Part shown: piece by piece, positions 1 to 5,504 of the stretch | Position numbering within the stretch: the stretch's first letter is position 1 | Layout: each line of letters starts with the position of its first letter | Assembly: GCA_964415245.1 (NCBI GenBank) | Contig: CAYQAJ010000273.1 | Location: forward strand, 1 to 6,914 | Length of the DNA stretch: 6,914 nucleotides | Reading direction: 5' to 3' | From: CAYQAJ01 sp964415245 | Lineage (GTDB): Bacteria > Planctomycetota > Planctomycetia > Pirellulales > Pirellulaceae | The notes under the pieces: generated by a model | The model's input: the letters and a program-made list of their open reading frames with translations, nothing else | Database searches by the model: none | What the model was told of the DNA's origin: nothing | Position numbers and translations under genes: made by a program

Positions 1-1030
1 CGTCCTGCGTGCAGTAGCTGCTGCTCACCCGCCCGATGGCGCCGAACGCCTGCGTGCGGCACTTCCACAGCTTCTGCCGCTCCTCGGCATTGGCGGCCTG
101 TCGCACTTGCCGCGCGCGGCACGCTTCGCAGATGCTAATGATGCGATCGCGCTGTCCGTCGAGGCCCGCCTCCAGCCCGTCGACCTCGATGAGCAGGATC
201 GCCTGGGCGTCCAACGGAAAGCCGAATTGAAACGCCGCTTCGACCGCTTCGACGATTCCCTGGTCCATCATCTCGAGGGCCGCGGGAACGATTCCCGCCC
301 CGATGATCTCGGTGATCGACTGCGTTGCGTCGTCGACGCTCTCGAAGATGCCCAGCAGCGTGCGGCATCCCTGCGGATCGCGCGTCAAGCGGACCCAAAC
401 CTTGGTAACGATGGCCAGCGTGCCCTCGCTCCCGACGATGGCTCCCACCAGATCGGGCCCCACGCGGTCTTCGGCCGGTCCGCCTAACTGTACGATGCGT
501 CCGTCGGCCAGCACGGCCTCCACGCCGAGCACGTGGTTCACCGTCACGCCGTACTTGAGCGTGTGCGGCCCGCCGGAGTTGGTCGCCACGTTGCCGCCGA
601 TCGTACAGGCCCCCTGGCTCGAAGGGTCGGGCGCGTAGTGGTAGCCCGTGCCCTTGAGCGCCTGCGTGAGCCGGATGTTCACCACGCCCGGCTGCACCAC
701 GGCGTAGCGGTCGCGGATGTTGATCTCCTCGATGCGGTTCATCCGCGTGAGGACGATCATCACGCCGCCCCCCACGGGCACGCATCCGCCTGCCAGGCTG
801 GTGCCGGCTCCACGCGGCAGAAAGGGCACGTCCGCATCGCGGCAGGCTCGCACGACGGCGGCCACCTGCTCGGTCGTCTGCGGAAAAACCGCCACGTCGG
901 GCCGATTCTTCTCGATCACGTAGCCATCGCACTCGTACACGACCAGCTCGGGCCGCGACGCCAGCACGTGCTGAGCACCGACGATCTCGCGCAGCCGGTC
1001 AACCAGCGATAGGGTTACGGCGGCGGTCAT
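1..1030 (-). CDS. glcD: Glycolate oxidase subunit GlcD-type FAD-linked oxidase (partial, C-terminus beyond left edge)
   Basis: Translating the minus strand from the ATG at 1030-1028 gives 343 residues with no stop to the window edge. The protein belongs to the FAD_binding_4/FAD-oxidase_C (GlcD, D-lactate dehydrogenase, D-2-hydroxyglutarate dehydrogenase) family, which oxidises 2-hydroxyacids to 2-oxoacids. Visible signatures are the FAD pyrophosphate loop PRGAGTSLAGG (72-82), APDPSSQGACTIGGN (133-147) followed by VATNSGG (148-154), the segment VGSEGTLAIVTK (199-210) closing the FAD domain, and, near the edge, LWKCRTQAFGAIGR (321-334) from the C-terminal substrate domain. E. coli GlcD is about 499 aa, so roughly 150 residues are missing here. 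No clear Shine-Dalgarno precedes the ATG, but the N-terminus has the normal family length. Exact substrate (glycolate, D-lactate or D-2-hydroxyglutarate) cannot be decided from this fragment; glcE/glcF partners, if present, would lie to the left. It diverges from the plus-strand cassette at 1300. Confidence 0.87.
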   Translation of the reverse strand, partial: MTAAVTLSLVDRLREIVGAQHVLASRPELVVYECDGYVIEKNRPDVAVFPQTTEQVAAVVRACRDADVPFLPRGAGTSLAGGCVPVGGGVMIVLTRMNRIEEINIRDRYAVVQPGVVNIRLTQALKGTGYHYAPDPSSQGACTIGGNVATNSGGPHTLKYGVTVNHVLGVEAVLADGRIVQLGGPAEDRVGPDLVGAIVGSEGTLAIVTKVWVRLTRDPQGCRTLLGIFESVDDATQSITEIIGAGIVPAALEMMDQGIVEAVEAAFQFGFPLDAQAILLIEVDGLEAGLDGQRDRIISICEACRARQVRQAANAEERQKLWKCRTQAFGAIGRVSSSYCTQD

Positions 1031-1299
1031 AAGAGAAGCTGCCGGTCGGGAACGGGAATCTAAGGCCACAATACTGCGAACGGATTGGCGGTCAGAAACA
1101 AGCAATCGCTGTTCGATGGCCCCATGGACGAGGCACAATTGGCCACTGCGCTCGATTATAGGAGGTGCGTCGCGCGCCGCCAGGGTGCGGCACACTTTCG
1201 AAAAAAGGACGCGGATGATCGTAGGCGAAGTGGCTTCCGTCGGAGTAAACTAACTATATTCGGTCGCTCGGGCCGTGAGCTGAATCGAGGCGCCTTCCC
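1031..1299. promoter_or_regulatory. Divergent intergenic region between glcD and the 84-aa gene
   Basis: This 269-base stretch holds no convincing gene. It must carry the promoter(s) for the minus-strand glcD and the plus-strand cassette. The best plus-strand -10 candidate is TATATT at 1255-1260, about 40 bases before the ATG at 1300, but no good -35 sits at a normal distance (TTCCGT at 1235-1240 leaves only 14 bases). A GAGG at 1287-1290 lies nine bases before ATG 1300 and is a plausible ribosome binding site. Reading frames through this stretch have unlikely composition and no family resemblance. The promoter assignment is weak. Confidence 0.3.
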
Positions 1300-1554
1300 A
1301 TGGAAACATCGAGTCTTGCGGACTGGACGTCGGAAGAAATCGCCCAGGGCAGGCGGTGGGTACAAGCCTGGAAGGAAGCGGGCAAGGTCATGGAGCGATT
1401 GCGGCGCGAGGAACTGCGCCGCATCGACGGCTATCGGGCGATCGCCATGCTTTGCGGTCCCGCCGACTACCGCACGGGGCCGCGCGCGCCCAAGCCCACG
1501 TCGGGTCTCATCGAACAACAGCGCTGGTTCATGCTGGCCGCCAATCGTGATTGA
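1300..1554 (+). CDS. Conserved-looking 84-aa protein of unknown function, first gene of the nucleotidyltransferase cassette
   Basis: I cannot assign a function. The protein is 84 aa, starts at ATG 1300 with GAGG nine bases upstream, and ends at TGA 1552-1554. Residues 9-41 read as an amphipathic, charged helical region rich in Trp, Arg and Glu (W9, W20, W24, then RLRREELRR at 33-41). A less charged segment follows, MLCGPADYR (50-58), then PKPTSGLIEQQRWFM (64-78). There is no signal peptide or membrane segment, so it is presumably cytoplasmic. This arrangement (helical N-half, then a Pro/Gly segment and a Gln-Gln-Arg-Trp-Phe end) resembles small hypothetical proteins I associate with planctomycete genomes; that recollection is not a database result. 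The gene lies directly upstream of the nucleotidyltransferase-fold gene on the same strand, 89 bases apart with a palindromic repeat filling the space. The arrangement suggests an antitoxin-like or accessory partner, which is inference. Confidence 0.72.
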   Translation: METSSLADWTSEEIAQGRRWVQAWKEAGKVMERLRREELRRIDGYRAIAMLCGPADYRTGPRAPKPTSGLIEQQRWFMLAANRD

Positions 1555-1562
1555 AGTGTATG

Positions 1563-1620
1563 TTGTGGCGTGGTCTCCCGACCGCGACACGGCGTAGCGG
1601 CACGGTCGGGAGACCGTGCC
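1563..1620 (+). repeat. Palindromic intergenic repeat, copy a (long perfect-arm hairpin)
   Basis: The 13-base arm GGTCTCCCGACCG (1572-1584) is exactly complementary to CGGTCGGGAGACC (1603-1615). Five further flanking pairs (two G-T, three G-C) extend the stem to 18 pairs spanning 1567-1620, with an 18-base loop (1585-1602). No T-run follows (the next bases are AAAAC), so this is not a typical intrinsic terminator. The 54 bases 1563-1616 align without gaps to 2261-2314 with 42 identities, and bases 1560-1578 recur exactly at 2314-2332. It is therefore a dispersed repeat rather than a unique hairpin. It sits between the two cassette genes and could affect mRNA processing or translation of the second gene. 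Confidence 0.82.
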
Positions 1621-1643
1621 AAAACAGTTGTAAGCTGCCAAAC

Positions 1644-2210
1644 GTGATCGAAGTCCTGCGAGCCGCCGCCGAGCTTCAAGGCGTTTGCCAAGCGCATGGT
1701 TGGCGATTCTGTTTCATCGGCGGGCTCGCCCTACTGCGCTGGGGGGAACCGCGCGAAACCGTCGACGTGGACCTTTTGGTATGGACCGGTTTCGGGGGTG
1801 AGGAACCGGTCATTCAGGCGCTTCTCGATCATTACGAACCCCGAATCGCCGACGCCGCTCAGTTTGCGAAGACAAGCCGGGTGTTGTTGCTTCGCGCGGC
1901 ATCGGGTGTCGGCTTGGACATTGCTTTGGGGGGCCTTCGCTTCGAAGAGGATGCCTCCTCCCGATCGAGCGAGTTCGAGTTTCCCGGCGACGCGCGACTG
2001 CGAATCTGTTCTGCCGAAGATCTGATTGTGTTGAAGGCGTTCGCCGCCCGAGCCAAGGACTGGCTGGACGTGGAAGGAGTCATTATCCGCCAATGCGGGA
2101 AACTGGACTGGAGCTACATTGAGTCCCAACTCCAACCGCTTGCAGAGCTCAAAGACGCCCCGGAGATTCTCGTCGAATTGGAGCGTAGGCGGATCGAGTT
2201 GGAGCAATGA
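1644..2210 (+). CDS. Nucleotidyltransferase-fold protein, AbiEii/AbiGii toxin-like
   Basis: From GTG 1644 the product is 188 aa. It carries the hallmarks of a minimal nucleotidyltransferase of the DNA polymerase beta superfamily: FIGGLALLRWG (24-34), the metal-binding pair in TVDVDL (39-44; D41 and D43), and a probable third acidic residue D92 in GLDIALGG (90-97). The segment SAEDLIVLKAFAARAKDWLD (123-142) matches the ED-L-x-x-K...R-x-KD-x-x-D pattern of AbiEii-type and related proteins, with K131, R136, K138, D139 and D142. AbiEii proteins are toxins that transfer nucleotides to RNA targets and pair with a separate antitoxin; this protein is shorter than AbiEii itself and has no visible extra C-terminal domain. 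The start is uncertain: the frame is open back to TTG 1551 and ATG 1560, but that part is repeat sequence, and the family-like helix begins right at the GTG, so I chose 1644. No clear Shine-Dalgarno is visible. The partner is probably the upstream 84-aa gene. Activity and toxicity are inference. Confidence 0.8.
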   Translation: MIEVLRAAAELQGVCQAHGWRFCFIGGLALLRWGEPRETVDVDLLVWTGFGGEEPVIQALLDHYEPRIADAAQFAKTSRVLLLRAASGVGLDIALGGLRFEEDASSRSSEFEFPGDARLRICSAEDLIVLKAFAARAKDWLDVEGVIIRQCGKLDWSYIESQLQPLAELKDAPEILVELERRRIELEQ

Positions 2211-2237
2211 TCTTCGTCCGACAACGGTTGTACCGCA

Positions 2238-2355
2238 GTCTCCCGACCGCAGTACCAACGTTGTGGCGCGCTCCACTGACCGCGACACTGCGCCGTGTCA
2301 CGGTTGGGAGACCATGTTGTGGCGTGGTCTCCTGACCGCGGCACAGCGTGGCGGC
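2238..2355 (+). repeat. Cluster of decayed palindromic repeat copies (b, c, d) running into the assembly gap
   Basis: Three partial copies of the 1563-1620 repeat follow the nucleotidyltransferase gene. Copy b (2238-2250) is 13 bases identical to the left arm of copy a. Copy c (2261-2314) aligns with copy a over 54 bases without gaps (42 identities); its right arm CGGTTGGGAGACC (2301-2313) is well kept and its left arm is degraded. Copy d (2317-2355) matches 35 of 39 bases, with left arm GGTCTCCTGACCG (2326-2338), and is cut by the N run inside its loop. Arms of neighbouring copies can pair with each other (2238-2249 with 2301-2312, one G-T pair; 2301-2313 with 2326-2338, with two imperfect positions), so alternative hairpins are possible. 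Copy spacing is irregular and there are no unique equal-length spacers. The 27 bases 2211-2237 hold nothing I recognise. Confidence 0.75.
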
Positions 2356-2455
2356 NNNNNNNNNNNNNNNNNNNNNNNNNNNNNNNNNNNNNNNNNNNNN
2401 NNNNNNNNNNNNNNNNNNNNNNNNNNNNNNNNNNNNNNNNNNNNNNNNNNNNNNN
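2356..2455. other. Assembly gap of exactly 100 N
   Basis: One hundred consecutive N bases. The round number is the usual placeholder for a scaffold gap of unknown size, so the true distance is not known. The left edge falls inside palindromic repeat copy d and the right edge falls exactly on the last base of the lhgO stop codon. Any terminator of lhgO and the rest of the repeat cluster are hidden here, and so could be further genes. Confidence 0.98.
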
Positions 2456-3652
2456 TCACTCCATCCGCCGCACCAGTTCGTCGACGACCAAGCGGCCAAC
2501 GTTGAGCGATGCGGTCGCGGCCGGCGACGGCGCGTTGCACACGTTCACGACGCGATCCTGCGCTTGAATCAAAAAATCGTCCACCAGACTGCCGTCCGGC
2601 GAAACCGCCTGCGCTCGCACTCCCGCCGGCGCCGACTCGAGATGTTCGGGCTGCACCTCGGGCACCAGGTGCTGTAGCGCCCGAACGAACGCTCGTTTGT
2701 TGAATGAGCGCCACAACTCGCCCAGCCCTGTGCGCCAGTGCTTGGCGCTCAATCGAATGAAGCCCGGATACCTTAGCGTCTCGGCCAGATCGCGCAGGTT
2801 GATGTCGATCTTTCGGTATCCTTCCCGCGCAAAGGCCAGCACCGCGTTGGGTCCGCATTCCACGCCGTGGCCGACCGTCCGCGTGAAGTGCACGCCCAAG
2901 AATGGAAAGCTCGGGTCGGGCACAGGGTAAATCAGGTTGCGACACAAGTGCTCGGCCTCGGGCAACAGGCGGTAGAATTCGCCGCGAAACGGGACGATCT
3001 GCACTCCCGCGCGATGACCGGAGAGCCGCGCCACGCGATCGCTGTGCAGCCCGCCGCAGTTGATGACCCAGTCGGACGTGAACGAGCCGGCAGCGGTGGT
3101 CAGCTCCGTTTCGCCTTCGCGTCGTACGATGCGATTCACTTTCGCGCCAGTAACGATTTGCCCCCCGGCGACGGTCACCAACTGGCCCAGCTTGAGGCAC
3201 ACCTGCCGGAAGTCGACGATGCCCGCCTCGGGCACGTGGATAGCGCGGATTCCCGCGACGTGCGGCTCCAGTTCCTTAAGCCGCTCGGGCCCGATCCATT
3301 CGCAGGCGATGCCGTTTTCGCGCCCGCGCTCGAAGATTCGCTCCAAGGCCGGCAGCTCGCTCTCCTCCACGGCAACAATCACCTTGCCGCACACGTCGTG
3401 GGGAATCTCGTGGCGGCGGCAGAACGCGACCATTTCGCTACGACCCTGGCGGCAGTTTATTGCTTTGAGCGTGCCGGGCTTGTAGTAAATGCCCGAGTGA
3501 AGCACGCCCGAGTTGTGCCCCGTCTGGTGGCAGCCCAGCGCCTTCTCCTTCTCCAGCACAGTGACCCGCGCGTCGGGCAACCGCGCCAAGAGCCGATGCG
3601 CGGTAGCCAGGCCGATAATGCCGCCGCCGATAATCGCCACGCGAGTTTGCAC
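2456..3652 (-). CDS. lhgO: L-2-hydroxyglutarate oxidase LhgO
   Basis: This complete 398-aa flavoprotein of the DAO superfamily is close to the family's usual length (about 400-420 aa). LhgO oxidises L-2-hydroxyglutarate to 2-oxoglutarate with FAD; in E. coli electrons go to the quinone pool at the inner membrane. Sequence evidence: N-terminal dinucleotide-binding loop AIIGGGIIGLATAH (6-19), acidic E34 ending the second strand, and the characteristic HQTGHNSGVLHSGIYYKPG (42-60). The C-terminal half has GVRAQAV and DGSLVDDF, followed by the FAD-contacting NAPSPAATASL close to the end. The start is GTG (3652-3650), chosen because the dinucleotide-binding strand begins four residues later; no strong Shine-Dalgarno precedes it. 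The stop TGA (2458-2456) abuts the N gap, so nothing downstream can be seen. It shares strand and chemistry with the GlcD-type gene at the left edge, but the cassette and gap lie between. A related 2-hydroxyacid or amino-acid oxidase activity is less likely given the HNSG and NAPSPAATASL motifs. Confidence 0.93.
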   Translation of the reverse strand: MQTRVAIIGGGIIGLATAHRLLARLPDARVTVLEKEKALGCHQTGHNSGVLHSGIYYKPGTLKAINCRQGRSEMVAFCRRHEIPHDVCGKVIVAVEESELPALERIFERGRENGIACEWIGPERLKELEPHVAGIRAIHVPEAGIVDFRQVCLKLGQLVTVAGGQIVTGAKVNRIVRREGETELTTAAGSFTSDWVINCGGLHSDRVARLSGHRAGVQIVPFRGEFYRLLPEAEHLCRNLIYPVPDPSFPFLGVHFTRTVGHGVECGPNAVLAFAREGYRKIDINLRDLAETLRYPGFIRLSAKHWRTGLGELWRSFNKRAFVRALQHLVPEVQPEHLESAPAGVRAQAVSPDGSLVDDFLIQAQDRVVNVCNAPSPAATASLNVGRLVVDELVRRME

Positions 3653-3933
3653 GACGGTCTGCCTGGGAGTGAAGGGGTTACGGGGAGGTCGTCAGAAGGT
3701 TTTCGCGGGCGGCCGGAAGCCATCATCCCAGCTTGATGGAACGGGGGGATCGCCGAACGGCAGCGGTACGACGCTCAATAACATTCTACTACACAAGGGT
3801 TTGCATCGCCGGAATTCCGCTCTGTCGCCGCCAGCGGCACAACGCTACACTACGCCCCCGCCGACGACGATTCGAGGCGATCGCCGCGCCGCGCTGGCGC
3901 GCCCTTGCCGCTTCCAGCACACCGATTCGCGCC
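3653..3933. promoter_or_regulatory. Divergent intergenic region between lhgO and the DUF1207 gene
   Basis: This 281-base stretch without a gene should contain both divergent promoters. The best minus-strand candidate is TAGAAT (complement of 3783-3788), about 130 bases upstream of lhgO, without a good -35. The best plus-strand candidate is TACACT (3846-3851), about 80 bases upstream of the ATG at 3934, with only a poor -35 (CTGTCG, 3822-3827, 18-base spacer). The DUF1207 reading frame stays open back to 3733, but this upstream part is Arg-rich and lacks protein-like features, so I treat it as noncoding. Both promoter calls are weak. Confidence 0.3.
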
Positions 3934-5040
3934 ATGATCCGCACATGCACACCAACTGACTGTTGGCGCCGCCTCCGGCTGGCCGCCTGTTTCGCGGCCC
4001 TCATGCTGACCCCCTGCGGCGCGGCGCTGGCGCAGGTCGAGCGGCTGCCCGATCCTGCCTCGTGGCGCTCGCCATCGTACGGTCTTCCGGCATCGTACGA
4101 CTCACAGTCTCCGTCCGACATCGCGCCGGGCAGGTCGCTCCGGACTCTGCCCAACCTGGACCCATACGCCCTTCCCAATCCGGAATCGCTCGAATTCGTC
4201 GGCCCCAGCGCCGACGGCACCTGGTATCCGCAGCCGTACGACAGCGCACCGTGGTATGGCGGCTCGACCGAGTGGACGTGGCATATTCTCCCGTCGGGCA
4301 TCATCTATCGCTCGTACCTGGCGGGCGTGAAAGAGTCGCGCTTTTCGGCACACGTCAATCACGAGTCGGATGCGAGGCTCAACAGCGGCTCGCTGTGGGA
4401 CCCCACGCTGGGAGCGCGCGTGGGGCTGTTGCGATTCGGCGACTGCGACACCATCTTCCCGCAGGGATTTCAGATCGACGCCGAAGGATCGGCGCAGGCG
4501 CGGCTGGATATCGAGAACAACATCGACGTGCTGGGCACCGACTATCGCGCCGGGCTCCCGCTCACGTACGGCGTCGGTATACACCGCTGGAAGTTCTCCT
4601 ACTACCACCTCAGCTCGCACGTGGGAGACGAGTTCCTGCTGAAGAACCCCGGCTTCTCGCGGCAAAACTTCGCCCGCGACGTGTTGGTGCTGGGCTATTC
4701 GATCTACCCCACGCCCGACGTGCGGCTGTATGCCGAGGCGGGTTGGGCGTTCGTCAGCGACGTCTCGGAGCCGTGGGAGTTTCAGTTTGGGCTCGACTAC
4801 GCGCCCGGCTATCCCACCGGGTTTCGCGGGGCGCCGTTCTTTGCCGTCAACGGGCATCTGCGGGAAGAGGTCAACTTCGGCGGCAACCTGACCGCGCAGG
4901 CGGGCTGGGCCTGGCGATCGGACATTGGCGGGCACCTGCTGCGCCTCGGCGTGCACTACTATAACGGCCACAGCAACCAGTTCTCGTACTACCAGGAGCA
5001 CGAAGAGCAGATCGGCTTCGGGGCCTGGTACGACTTCTAA
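3934..5040 (+). CDS. DUF1207 family secreted protein, probable outer-membrane beta-barrel
   Basis: The product is 368 aa from ATG 3934. That start is preferred over upstream in-frame starts (back to 3733) because it places a signal peptide at the N-terminus: basic WRRLRL (11-16), hydrophobic AACFAALML (17-25), and cleavage probably after ALA (31-33), before Q34. Residues 34-110 are Pro/Ser/Tyr-rich and probably loosely structured. The region from about 114 to the end resembles the DUF1207 family: HILPSGIIYRSYLAGVKESR (117-136), ARVGLLRFGD, FSYYHLSSHVGDEFLLKN, GEAGWAF-like AEAGWAFVSDV, EPWEFQFGLDYAPG, RGAPFFAVNGHLREEV and QIGFGAWYDF. The alternating aromatic and polar residues and the C-terminal Phe fit beta-strands and a beta-barrel assembly signal, suggesting outer-membrane location. 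The family's function is unknown and nothing here identifies a ligand. No clear Shine-Dalgarno is visible. Two terminator-like hairpins follow. Confidence 0.9.
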   Translation: MIRTCTPTDCWRRLRLAACFAALMLTPCGAALAQVERLPDPASWRSPSYGLPASYDSQSPSDIAPGRSLRTLPNLDPYALPNPESLEFVGPSADGTWYPQPYDSAPWYGGSTEWTWHILPSGIIYRSYLAGVKESRFSAHVNHESDARLNSGSLWDPTLGARVGLLRFGDCDTIFPQGFQIDAEGSAQARLDIENNIDVLGTDYRAGLPLTYGVGIHRWKFSYYHLSSHVGDEFLLKNPGFSRQNFARDVLVLGYSIYPTPDVRLYAEAGWAFVSDVSEPWEFQFGLDYAPGYPTGFRGAPFFAVNGHLREEVNFGGNLTAQAGWAWRSDIGGHLLRLGVHYYNGHSNQFSYYQEHEEQIGFGAWYDF

Positions 5041-5065
5041 CAAAGCGCATAGCCGAGAGCGGAAA

Positions 5066-5100
5066 GCGGCCGACTCGATTACGAGTTGTCCGCGGTCTTT
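5066..5100 (+). terminator. Probable intrinsic terminator just after the DUF1207 gene
   Basis: The left arm GCGGCCGACTCG (5066-5077) pairs with CGAGTTGTCCGC (5082-5093) around the loop ATTA. The stem has twelve positions with one C-T mismatch and one G-T pair. The tail GGTCTTT (5094-5100) is only modestly T-rich. It begins 26 bases after the DUF1207 stop, the expected place. Efficiency is uncertain because the T-run is short and offset by GG. Confidence 0.55.
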
Positions 5101-5159
5101 GGTTCCGCACTGCGGCGCGGGCGCGATTCCCGATGGGCGACCGGACCCACGCAATCGGA

Positions 5160-5186
5160 CCCACGGATGGTAATCCGTGGGCTTTT
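5160..5186 (+). terminator. Terminator-like perfect hairpin with TTTT tail
   Basis: CCCACGGAT (5160-5168) pairs perfectly with ATCCGTGGG (5173-5181) around the loop GGTA, followed by CTTTT (5182-5186). This has the layout of an intrinsic terminator and would block read-through from the DUF1207 gene into ctpA. It overlaps the tandem repeat starting at 5177, so it may instead be part of a repeat unit that happens to terminate transcription. Confidence 0.65.
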
Positions 5187-5227
5187 GCAGCCCCGTTAGC
5201 AGTTTGTGGGCTTTTACAGCCACGTTA
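5177..5227 (+). repeat. Two tandem imperfect copies of a 22-base unit with embedded GGGCTTTT
   Basis: Bases 5177-5198 (GTGGGCTTTTGCAGCCCCGT plus TA) and 5206-5227 (GTGGGCTTTTACAGCCACGT plus TA) match at 20 of 22 positions and are offset by 29 bases. The first copy shares its start with the right arm of the hairpin at 5160-5181; the second copy has no matching left arm nearby. This looks like an intergenic repeat element, possibly dispersed in the genome, but only one site is visible here. Confidence 0.62.
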
Positions 5228-5318
5228 CGGTGCTTTCGATGTGGCTGAACTTACCGGTGTCCTCGATCGCGCCCGGCATCCGGTGTGGTCGCACGTTTAC
5301 CGAGGAGGGCACTTCCAG

Positions 5319-5348
5319 TTGCCGGGGCTTTGCGCGAGGGGGTATAAT
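5319..5348 (+). promoter_or_regulatory. Sigma-70-type promoter for ctpA
   Basis: A perfect -10 hexamer TATAAT (5343-5348) lies 18 bases downstream of TTGCCG (5319-5324), which matches the -35 consensus at four of six positions. Transcription should start near 5355, leaving a leader of about 150 bases before the ctpA ATG at 5505. This is the best promoter in the window. The preceding stretch 5228-5318 shows nothing else I recognise apart from a short CCGGTGT direct repeat. Confidence 0.68.
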
Positions 5349-5381
5349 GCATTGGTTTGGTAGGCTTCGCAGCCGTCATGC

Positions 5382-5434
5382 GGCGAGCGCGACAGCCGGC
5401 CTGTTGGGAGGCGCAGCCAGCGGCTTGGCTCGCC
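5382..5434 (+). promoter_or_regulatory. Possible structured 5' leader of ctpA
   Basis: Within the predicted leader, GGCGAGC (5382-5388) can pair with GCTCGCC (5428-5434), AGCCG (5394-5398) with CGGCT (5421-5425), and GCC (5399-5401) with GGC (5410-5412). Together these give a nested stem-loop of about 53 bases. It does not match any riboswitch or leader class I recognise. GC-rich DNA forms such pairings by chance, so regulatory function is speculative. Confidence 0.28.
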
Positions 5435-5504
5435 TTCCGTCCCCCTGCTCGATACTGGCCTACCCGGACCCTTGGTCCTGCACGCATCCCCCCGGAGACG
5501 AATT

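Noticed and set aside
135..932. 265-aa minus-strand frame over the left part of the window
   Set aside because: It overlaps the GlcD-type gene in another frame of the same strand and has an Arg/Gly-rich composition without motifs; the frame from ATG 1030 carries clear FAD-oxidase signatures.
1042..1050. CCGGTCGGG near the glcD start resembling an arm of the palindromic repeat
   Set aside because: Only a short match in GC-rich sequence, with no partner arm or loop similarity nearby; chance is sufficient.
1085..1597. 170-aa plus-strand frame in the glcD upstream region, overlapping the 84-aa gene
   Set aside because: Starts with TTG, is Arg/Gly-rich, runs through the palindromic repeat, and overlaps a better-supported frame with a ribosome binding site.
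1563..1620. Palindromic repeat copy a as an intrinsic terminator for the 84-aa gene
   Set aside because: The stem is strong but followed by AAAAC rather than a T-run, and the same sequence recurs as a dispersed repeat.
2238..2355. Repeat cluster as a CRISPR array
   Set aside because: Copies are palindromic, diverged and irregularly spaced, with no equal-length unique spacers and no cas genes in the window.
2867..3736. 289-aa plus-strand frame opposite lhgO
   Set aside because: Antisense shadow: lhgO has complete family motifs on the minus strand, while this frame has none.
3733..3933. Upstream extension of the DUF1207 frame to give a 435-aa protein
   Set aside because: The extra 67 residues are Arg-rich and would bury the signal peptide; ATG 3934 gives a normal secretion signal.
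4102..5223. 373-aa minus-strand frame opposite the DUF1207 gene
   Set aside because: It would start inside the tandem repeat at 5177-5227 and has no recognisable features; the plus-strand protein has a signal peptide and family motifs.
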